Assembly (NCBI GenBank): GCA_021229015.1
Contig: CM037794.1
Coordinates: forward strand, 36,782,827-36,846,826
Origin: Solen grandis
Lineage: Eukaryota > Mollusca > Bivalvia > Adapedonta > Solenidae
Reading direction: 5' to 3'
DNA: 64,000 bases
A model generated the notes under the pieces. The model did not search any database. It was not told the origin of the DNA and worked only from the letters and a program-made list of their open reading frames with translations. The translations under genes and the position numbers were made by a program. The stretch's first letter is position 1. Every line of letters begins with the position of its first letter. Below are positions 55,748-64,000 of the stretch, in pieces.

Positions 55748-56930
55748 CAAGAGGGCCATGATGGCCCTGAATCGCTCACCTGAGTACCATTGCTTCAACT
55801 GATGTCAAGGTTTTTAAACAGACAAGATTCTGATACACTTAATCTAAAAACAATTTACCCTGACAATACTACACACACCAAATATCTAAGCAATGGCCAT
55901 ATGGTTTCAGAGAAGGATTGGCGCACAGGTCATTTATCACCGTAGGGCCAAGACTTTAAAAATCATGAGAAATGACCATTGATGCTACTCATACCAAAAA
56001 TCTTAGCCAAGCCTTTTGATCATAGAAAGTAAGAGTTTTTTAAGATCTGCATATTAATCTATGTAAAACAAGTGACCCCTGTTGGGGTCATTTATCTACC
56101 ATTGGGCTATGATTGTACAATCTTGGTATGGGCATTAAGAGTGCTTTACATACCAATATAATCTAAACTCAGGCTTAATGGTTTCAAGAAAAGATTTTTA
56201 AGATTTCCTAATAACCTAGTAAACAATTGACCCTGTGCGAGTCATTATCACCATTAGGGCTAATGATTGTACCCAATCTTGGTAGTGTCATAAAGAAGAT
56301 GCTTCATTTCAAATAATAGCTCTAGGCCTTATGGTTCAAGAAGAAATTTTTAAGATTTCCTAAATAAAATAGTAAAAGAGACCCCTGGTGCGGGATCATT
56401 TATCACCATAGGGCTATGATTTGTACAATCTTGGTAGTGGCCCATAAGATGATGCTACATACCAAATATCTAAGCTCTAGGCCTTATGGATTCATAGAAG
56501 AAGATTTTTTAAGATTTTTCTATATAACTCTATGTAAAACAAGTGACCCCTGGTGCGGGGTCATTTATCACCATAGGGCTTTGATTTGTACAATATTGGT
56601 AGTGGCCCATAAGATGATGCTACATACCAAATATCTAAGCTCTAGGCCTTGCAGTTTTGCAGAAGAAGATTTTCAAAGTTGGCATTTTTAAAATCTATTT
56701 TTAGCTCCTGTGACCTAATTATGCAATGGACCAGAACCATTTATACAACTTTAGTAGAGCTTCATCCAAGGAACATTCCTGCAAAATATTTTTCAAATTG
56801 GCCAGGCCGTTTAGGAGGAGATGTTGTTTGAAGCAATTGTTGACGCCGGACGCACGGACGCACGCACGGACGCCGGACAAAAGGCGATCAGAAAAGCTCA
56901 CCTTGAGCACGTTGTGCTCATGTGAGCTAA
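55748..56930 (+). mobile_element. CAAGAGGGCC element 6 (about 163-base core)
   Basis: Starts CAAGAGGGCCATGATGGCCC..TCGCTCACCTGAG. Monomers carry GTGACCCCTGGTGCGGGGTC, ATTTGTACAATCTTGGTAGT and TCTAAGCTCTAGGCCTTATG. It ends CGCACGGACGCACGCACGGA, GGACAAAAGGCGATCAG and the hairpin AGCTCACCTTGAGCAC-GTT-GTGCTCATGTGAGCT, AA. The last 250 bases match element 7 closely. Confidence 0.9.
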
Positions 56931-56974
56931 AAAAATGTAAAATAATATTTGGGATATTCTCTATTTAAAAAAAA

Positions 56975-58736
56975 ACAAGAGTGCCAGTGATGCCACAATA
57001 TACGCCGCCACAAAATATAAAGACCAAGAGGGGCCTTTTAATTATTGCTTTTAACATTTCTGTAAGCATAAGCTCATAATGAAGTCTGTAAGACCAATTA
57101 ATTTAGCTGAACAGAGATAGAATCCTAAAAATGCTTCCAATATGAAAGAAGGTCAAATAGTAGTATCAATATGAATCCTTTTTTCTTTCTCCGCATAACT
57201 CTTGCAAAAATCACTGTACCAGAAAATCCCTGCTTTATGCACTTTTACCTGTTTAGAAAAAATCTACCCATATAGTAATGACATTGCCAAGTTTTGAAAA
57301 GATTAGTTCAGAATCATACAAGGAATTGCATTCACAAGGCTGAAATATCAATCAGCTAAAGAGACTAAGTTTCAAGGGACACAAATCTTGTAAAAATCAA
57401 TGAACCGGAAAATCGCCACTTCATGCACATCTACATGTACCCATTATAGTAATGCCACAAATCAAGTTTTGAAAAGATTCATTCAGAAACGTAGGAGGAG
57501 TTGCGTTCACAAGGCTGCAATATCAATCAGCTACAGAGACTAAGTTTCAAGGGACACAAATCTTGTAAAAATCAATGAACCGGAAAATCGCCACTTCATG
57601 CACATCTACCCATTATAGTTATGACATTGACCAAGTTTTGAAAAGATTCATTCAGAAATGTAGGAGGAGTTGCGTTCACAAGGCTGCAATATCAATCAGC
57701 TACAGAGACTAAGTTTCAAGGGACACAAATCTTGTAAAAATCAATGAACTGGAAAATTGCCACTTCATGCACATCTACCCATTATAGAATGCATTGACCA
57801 AGTTTTGAAAAGATTCATTCAGAAACGTAGGAGGAGTTGCTTCACAAGGTTCAATATCAATCAGCTACAGAGACTAAGTTTCAAGGGACACAAATCTTGT
57901 AAAAATAATAAAAATAAAGGGAAAAACCAAAAATACAACAGTTATCATTCTTGCACAATGCACTCCATGAGATCTTTCCACCTGTGAGGTTTCAAAGTAA
58001 TACCTCAAATACTTTTCGTGTTATGCTCCAGACAAAAATGAAGTCTGAGTATCTTGCACTGCACTCAGACCATTGAGATCTATGAAGTTTCAAGTCAACA
58101 CCTCAAATACGTTTCGAGTTATGCCCCAGACAAAAATTAAGTCTGAAAATCAACAAAGGGAAATAACTCAGAAAATATTAAAGTCAGAGTTATCATTCTT
58201 GTGCACTGCAAAAATAAAATCTAAATCAACAAAGGGAATAACTCAGAAAATAAAAGTCAGAGTTATCATTCTTGTGCACTGCACTCCACCTCAATGTGAT
58301 CTATCCATGTTTTAAGTTTCAAGGTGATACCTCAAATACTTTTTGAGTTATGGTCCGGACAAAAATAAAATCTCAGAATCAACAAAGGGTAATAACTCAG
58401 AAAATACGAAAGTCAGAGTTATCATTCTTGTGCACTGCACTCCACCTCAATGTGATCTATCCATGTTTTAAGTTTCAAGGTGATACCTCAAATACTTTTC
58501 GAGTTATGCTCCGGACAAGAAAGTGTGACGCCGACGACGCCGACGACGACGACGACGACGACGGACAAAGTGATCCCTATGTGTCTGCCATGCTATGCAG
58601 GCGACACAAAAATCAATGAACCGGAAAAATCACCACTTCATGCACATCTACCCATTATAGTAATGACATTGACCAAGTTTTGAAAAGATTCATTCAGAAA
58701 TGTAGGAGGACTTACGATCGCCTCTGGCAGCGTATA
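56975..58736 (+). mobile_element. Tandem-core element with a nested insertion
   Basis: Starts CAAGAGTGCCAGTGATGCCA..ATATACGCCGCCAC, like a distant cousin of the CAAGAGGGCC start. Four to five monomers of about 170 bases follow (GGACACAAATCTTGTAAAAA, CAAGTTTTGAAAAGATTCAT). It ends near GGCAGCGTATAAAAAG, the inverse of the 5' TATACGCCGCC. A second element sits inside at about 57,905-58,611. Confidence 0.75.
57905..58611 (+). mobile_element. Nested tandem-core element
   Basis: Interrupts a host monomer between TCTTGTAAAAA and AATCAATGAACCGG. It has two to three monomers (GGGAATAACTCAGAAAATA, GTTATCATTCTTGTGCACTG), then GACGCCGACGACGACGACGA and a hairpin-like GTGTCTGCCATG..GCAGGCGACAC. Open frames across it have no domain. 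Confidence 0.75.
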
Positions 58737-58913
58737 AAAAGTAATTGTATAAGGAACTAGACATGCAAACTCCCCCTATTTGGGTCTCGTGTTTAATGGG
58801 TCAACTCTTGTTTAGCAATTTTGATAATGGATCATGATGTTATCAACTTTAGCCAGTGAAAATGAATTCTGACTGTTGGTTCAGTTGGTTATCAAAAACA
58901 ACAATTTTGGCAA

Positions 58914-59035
58914 CAATCAAGTTTATTTTAGCAACTTATGTGGCAATCCTTATCAAGTTTATTTTAGCAACATAAGCGGCAATCCATATCAAGTTTACTT
59001 TAGCAACTTATGTGGCAATCCATATCAAGTTTTAA
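58914..59035 (+). repeat. 36-base tandem repeat, 3.4 copies
   Basis: CAAGTTTATTTTAGCAACTT followed by ATGTGGCAATCCATAT, repeated with few changes. The 12-residue peptide repeat (QVYFSNLCGNPY) is a by-product. Confidence 0.93.
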
Positions 59036-59815
59036 TTTCTCTTCAGGGGTTTAAGAAAAGATTCACAATAAATTGTTGATGACACATGCCACATGACTGA
59101 CAACAAATGCAGACCAATCACAATAGGTCAATAGATTATGCTCCTCCAACAACACTTTCTCATAGAATTCGCACAATGTATTGGGGTAGACCGGTTATTG
59201 CTTATATTTATTGACAAAATAAAATGGCAATTTTAATCTGTCTGGCTTTTAATTTTTTAACCTATTAATTCTAGGGGTGGGTGATATTTTGTTTAATGTG
59301 GTATGTTTGCTTACAATATGACAATATGATATCACAATCTGATATTCCTATACCAGTATTTCTGATTTTCAGAACATTCAACATAATCACAATACACTGC
59401 AATATACAAGTCACCCTTCTGGGAGCAGAAAAATACTGGTATCTTGTTAAAAATTCTTAAATTTTAAGAAGAACATCTAATTTTCAGAAAAATTACAACA
59501 ATGATACCAACTAAAAAGATACAAACAGAAAAGGTAAATAATAAATAACAATAACGACAACATCATTCATAAAAAATAACAATATTTATAATTCTCAAAT
59601 CACAACACTGAAATGTTGACAAGCAATTATGCATTCCACATAAGAACAGAACACTGGAGTTTTAAGAGAGGGGTGTACATGATTAAAGACAAAGATACAT
59701 GAGTAAACTGAATGGGTCTTCAGTTTTCAGGTTTAAAAATTTAAGCTTTATTTATTTTACATCCATTACCAAACAAGTAATCACAACTTATATTAATCAC
59801 TCTCGATGCCTCTGA
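59036..59815. other. Unannotated AT-rich region
   Basis: No gene or named repeat seen. Confidence 0.5.
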
Positions 59816-59939
59816 TAGCGGTTTCTGTGGTCATTATTGTGAGAGGAAACTGGAGAGCCAGAGAAACCCACGTGTCTGGATGGGCGACCACTATACTCTC
59901 TCACATAGGTGAACAGGAATCAAACCCAAACCCATGGTG
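59816..59939 (-). mobile_element. SINE part (tRNA-derived), next to minisatellite
   Basis: Read on the minus strand: GGGTTTGGGTTTGATTCCTG (B-box-like), TTCACCTATGTGAGAGAGTA, GGTCGCCCATCCAGACACGT, TTTCTCTGGCTCTCCAGTTTCC. The order fits a tRNA-derived SINE. Its A-box side continues into the 31-base array. Confidence 0.6.
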
Positions 59940-60251
59940 AGCAGCAAGGTGTGTTACCACTACATTATCCAGCAGCAAGGTGTGTTACCACTATATTATC
60001 CAGCAGCAAGGTGTGTTACCACTACATTATCCAGCAGCAAGGTGTGTTACCACTACATTATCCAGCAGCAAGGTGTGTTACCACTACATTATCTAGCAGC
60101 AAGGTGTGTTACCACTACATTATCCAGCAGCAAGGTGTGTTACCACTACATTATCCAGCAGCAAGGTGTGTTACCACTACATTATCCAGCAGCAAGGTGT
60201 GTTACCACTACATTATCCAGCAGCAAGGTGTGTTACCACTATATTATCCAG
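59940..60251. repeat. 31-base minisatellite, about 10 copies
   Basis: Nearly perfect CAGCAGCAAGGTGTGTTACC then ACTACATTATC. On the minus strand the unit is GTAGTGGTAACACACCTTGC, like the A-box half of the adjoining SINE. As 31 leaves remainder one by three, the open frames have 31-residue repeats and are by-products. Confidence 0.95.
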
Positions 60252-61544
60252 GCAGTGTTCAAGTGAGTAAACAATTCCAACATAACTTTCATAACATGAC
60301 AATTAACCAACCTTTCATATGTACGAAAGACCAAAACTTAATACTGATTCTTTTTCATTGCGATATCCATGTTCAAAATATGCGCTCTTCTATCAAACAA
60401 ACAGTACAAGTTGATAGAAAGGCATATTTGGTTATCAACACTGAAATTTGTTGAAGTACCAAATATTTATGAATTAAGACAAAACTTTTTATTTCATTTG
60501 TATTGCATCAATTTTTAATATGACTAAATGTAGAACAAAACAAACAAGAACTATCACTGATAATAAATATCCTGTATAGAACAAAAACCCTAATTATCTC
60601 CCTGTGTTTTCTTTTCACTAGCATGTCATTGTTTAGACAGCCAGTATAGTAATCAGCCTGGATGTAGGATGACTTTTTCATGCCTGGCGTTAACCAGCCC
60701 CACACTTGTAATATCCTACATAACATACCCCCTCCCTGTACCATGATGTTCTTACCTCCACATGGAGAGTATCCAAAATGCAAATATCATTTTGATTGGC
60801 TTAAATATTTTCATGTTTCACAAGTAAAAATGTTGACTTGCTGGTTGAAAGTCCCACAGATGATGAATGGGGAGTAACAGGACATGTTGACCATGGGTGT
60901 CCCACGATAACTCTTTACCTATAAATCTAAAGTTACCAATATTTTGTCTTTAAGCACAGACAGAGGGGTGAATAGGCAGACTTTTGGACAATGCCAAAAC
61001 AATACCCTCCTTCCTCTAGAAAATGAAGTTTGGTGGAGGATAACAAAGAAATCAAATGATGATCTGGGCTTGACAGACATTTGCCATACACATAATCTGC
61101 AGTTCTTATAAACTCAGTAACTTGACCACACAGGAAACACAATTACCATGAAACATGAATATACAATACAGATAACCTCAGACTTGTACCACCATCTGCA
61201 TCATAATGGCTGACAATTATCTCTTTATGATTCACTCATAACAGTTAACATGCCAGCAGGACTTTTGTTTTCTGATTATGATCTTCTTAACAAGGGATTA
61301 AGCTAGATTTAGATGTTTGGAAGAAAAGACTTTTCCCTATTATTTTCATAATACAAAAGAAGTAATATTTTACTGCCTTTTATGTAATTAAACAATCATG
61401 AATACTAACATAAATATGATCCTGTCTTGTTCAATAAATATCTTTAGCAACGTAACCTATTAAATAACAAAAGCTGTCCTTATGACAGTGCACTCAACTA
61501 TTTTAGTGCTTGTCATAAAAAAAAATTCAGTAAAAGACAAAACA
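60252..61544. other. Unannotated region
   Basis: No secure gene. Minus-strand open frames at 60,508-60,783 and 60,933-61,142 and a donor-like GTAAGAAC near 60,755 could mark exons, but no domain or consistent phase was found. Confidence 0.45.
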
Positions 61545-62258
61545 AACTAGAATTATGTCCAGAGGACACAGATGCCCCCACCCGCCGCATTTTCCAAAAC
61601 AAAGGCCAACACCCAGGAGTGCAAGTCATGTCCTAAGTAATATATCCAAAGAAGTTTAAAGTCTGTAGCACAAATACCTTCAGAGTTACCTGTGTCAAAG
61701 TTTTGGGATGGACAGACGGACAAAGGCAAATCTATATGCTTTGGTAGGGGGCAAAAAAATACACAGGTGCACAAGTTCATGTCTTGATTAATAGTTTCAA
61801 GTCTGTAGTACAAATACTTTAAAATTACATATTTTTCAAAACAAGGCCCATAACTCTGTCAACTTTAACCAAGGTTCGATAAAAATACCCAGGTGCACAA
61901 GTTCATGTCCTGAATAATATATCCATTAAGTTTCAAGTCTGTAGTACAAATACTTTCAGAGTTACATGCATCACAAGCATAAAATTCCATATTTTTTAAG
62001 AGTTACATGTGTCACAAGCATAAAATTCCATTTTTTTCAAAAACAAAGGCCCATAACTCTGTCAACTTCAAGGGTTGATGAAAAACCGGGGCAAGTCATG
62101 TCCTAATAATATATCCATGAAGTATCAAGTCTGTAGTACAAATACTTTCGGAGTTATGCGTGTCACAAAGTTTCGGGACAGACGGAGGACGTAGGTACGT
62201 ACGGACGGACAAAGGAAAATCTATATCCCCCCCCCCCCCATTTTTGATGGGGGCATAA
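61545..62258 (+). mobile_element. Tandem-core hairpin element (ATGCCCCC family)
   Basis: Near the start it has ACACAGATGCCCCCACCCGC and at the end CCCCCATTTTTGATGGGGGC then ATAA, so ATGCCCCCA and TGGGGGCAT are inverse. Three to four monomers (AGTTTCAAGTCTGTAGTACA, GGCCCATAACTCTGTCAACT). GTACGGACGGACAAAGGAAA precedes the hairpin. A piece GGACAGACGGACAAAGGCAA with TTGGTAGGGGGCAAAAAA near 61,745 is a second, internal end. Confidence 0.85.
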
Positions 62259-62424
62259 TCTATGTATTGTCAAAAGGGTAACCATGTATTCCAAGTTTCA
62301 AAGCAAAGGGTTCAATGAAAAAAAGATAAATCAAGATTCTACGTTGGGAAAGGTGCATAATTATGTAAAAATAGTTGAGGTAATGGTCATTAACAAATAC
62401 TGCAAAATTCAAAGCATCAGTAAA

Positions 62425-63992
62425 CAAGAGGGCCATGATGGCCCTGAATCGCTCACCTGAGTACCATTGCTTCAACTGATGTCAAGGTTTTTAAACAGAC
62501 AAGGATTCTGATATAACTTAATCTAAAACATTTTACCCCTGACAATACTAAACACCAAATATCTAAGCAATGGGCCATATGGTTTCAGAGAAGACTTGGG
62601 CGCAGGGTCATTTATCACCGTAGGGCCAAGACTTTGAAAATCTTTGTAATGAACCATTAGATGCTACTACATACCAAAAATCTTAGCTCTAGGCCTTATT
62701 GATTCATAGAAAAAGATTTTTTAAGATTTTCCTATTTAACTCTATGTAAAACAAGTGACCCCTGGTGTGGGGTCATTTATCACCATAGGGCTATGATTTG
62801 TACAATCTTGGTAGTGGCCCATAAGATGATACTACATACCAAAAATCTTAGCTCTAGGCCTTATTGATTCATAGAAAAAGATTTTTTAAGATTTTCCTAT
62901 ATAACTCTGTGTAAAACAAGTGACCCCTGGTGGGGGGTCATTTATCACCATAGGGCTATGATTTGTACAATCTTGGTAGTGGCCCATAAGATGATGCTTC
63001 ATACCAAATATCTAAGCTCTAGGCCTTATGCATTCATGGAAGAAGATTTTTAAGATTTTCCTATGTAACTCTGTGTAAAACAAGTGACCCCTGGTGCGGG
63101 GTCATTTATCACCATAAGCTATGATTTGTACAATCTTGGTAGTGGCCCATAAGATGATGCTACATACCAAATATCTAAGCTCTAGGCCTTATGGATTCAT
63201 AGAAGAAGATTTTTTAAGATTTTCCTATATAACTCTATGTAAAACAAGTGACCCCTGGTGCGGGGTCATTTATCACCATAGGGCTATGATTTGTACAATC
63301 TTAGTAGTGGCCCATAAGATGATGCTACATACCAAATATCTAAGCTCTAGGCCTTATGGATTCATGAAGAAGATTTTTTAAGATTTTCTATATAACTCTA
63401 TGTAAAACAAGTGACCCCTGGTGCGGGGTCATTTATCACCATAGGGCTATGATTTGTACAATCTTGGTAGTGGCCCATAAGATGATGCTACATACCAAAA
63501 ATCAAAAGGCTAGGCCTTGTGGTTTCGGAGAAGAAGATTTTTTCAAGTTTTTCCTATATTAGCCTATGTGAAATCAAGTGACCCCTGGGGCGGGGCCAAT
63601 TTTGACCCCAGGGTCATAATTTGTACAATCCTGGTAGACAGTCATAAGATCATGCTACATACCAAAAATCAAAAGGCTAGGCCTTGTGGTTTCAGAGAAG
63701 AAGATTTTTTAAATTTTCATTTTTAAAATCTATTTTTAGCTCCTGTGACCTAATTATGCGATGGACCAGAACCATTTATACAACTTTAGTAGAGCTTCAT
63801 CCAAGGAACATTCCTGCAAAATATTTTTCAAATTGGCCAAGCTGTTTAGGAGGAGATGTTGTTTGAAGCAATTGTTGACGCCGGACGCACGCACGCACGG
63901 ACGCACGGACGCACGCACGCACGGACGACGGACGCCGGACAAAAGGCGATCAGAAAAGCTCACCTTGAGCACGTTGTGCTCATGTGAGCTAA
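62425..63992 (+). mobile_element. CAAGAGGGCC element 7 (about 163-base core)
   Basis: Starts CAAGAGGGCCATGATGGCCC..TCGCTCACCTGAG. Six to seven monomers of about 163 bases as in element 6, well preserved. It ends in a longer GGACGCACGCACGCACGGAC stretch, GGACAAAAGGCGATCAG and the hairpin AGCTCACCTTGAGCAC-GTT-GTGCTCATGTGAGCT, AA. It is probably the youngest copy of this core type in the window, eight bases from the window end. Confidence 0.92.
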
Positions 63993-64000
63993 AAAGTGAG

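Noticed and set aside
59940..60251. CRISPR-like array
   Set aside because: Units are contiguous tandem repeats without unique spacers, in an animal genome.
59909..60454. 181-codon repeat open frame
   Set aside because: By-product of the 31-base minisatellite, open in two frames at once.
60508..61142. Minus-strand open frames that could be upstream exons of the TPR-like gene
   Set aside because: Splice signals are weak and phases do not link; no recognisable sequence.

Overview
The window looks like nuclear DNA of a marine bivalve mollusc. The inference rests on intron-bearing animal genes, a Toll-like receptor pair, tRNA-derived SINEs ending in a (GG)GACGTTAA-type tail, several kinds of decayed non-LTR retrotransposon, and many copies of an element starting CAAGAGGGCCATGATGGCCC, a motif I associate with bivalve genomes. 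The species cannot be read from the sequence. Genes are sparse, and most of the window is repeats.

Layout. Positions 1-11,407 and 37,877-50,000 are two copies (A and B) of one segment, direct and in the same order. Each carries the last two coding exons of a plus-strand gene with an EF-hand-like C-terminal region, then, tail to tail, a minus-strand single-coding-exon Toll-like receptor (TLR), then a decayed reverse transcriptase. For copy B two further upstream exons of the EF-hand-like gene are visible (33,278-33,414 and 35,140-35,231); the matching exons of copy A would lie left of the window. Copy A is intact as far as visible. In copy B the EF-hand-like gene is broken by a splice-donor change, an 11-base deletion and a transposon in its last exon. 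Both TLR frames are open and about 93% identical, with the extracellular part diverging faster than the TIR domain.

The stretch 13-33 kb holds LINE fragments, a TTF-type zinc-finger exon, a Tc1-like transposase remnant, SINEs with clear target duplications and two large minisatellites. A 100-N gap at 50,001-50,100 ends copy B. Beyond it lie three phase-compatible exons of a minus-strand helical, TPR-like gene (53,885 down to 50,101), whose 3-kb intron is packed with transposable elements. From 54 kb to the end, nearly everything is repeat.

The most interesting non-genic pattern is that several unrelated-looking repeat families share one architecture: a 5' motif that is the inverse of one arm of a 3' terminal hairpin, a core of 145-170-base tandem monomers, a (CGGA)n-like stretch, then the hairpin. 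In two cases the empty site is preserved in the sister copy. I read these as non-autonomous rolling-circle (Helentron/HINE-like) elements; this is inference. No wholly new gene system is claimed. Because a scaffold gap bounds copy B, the A/B pair could also be an unpurged divergent haplotype.
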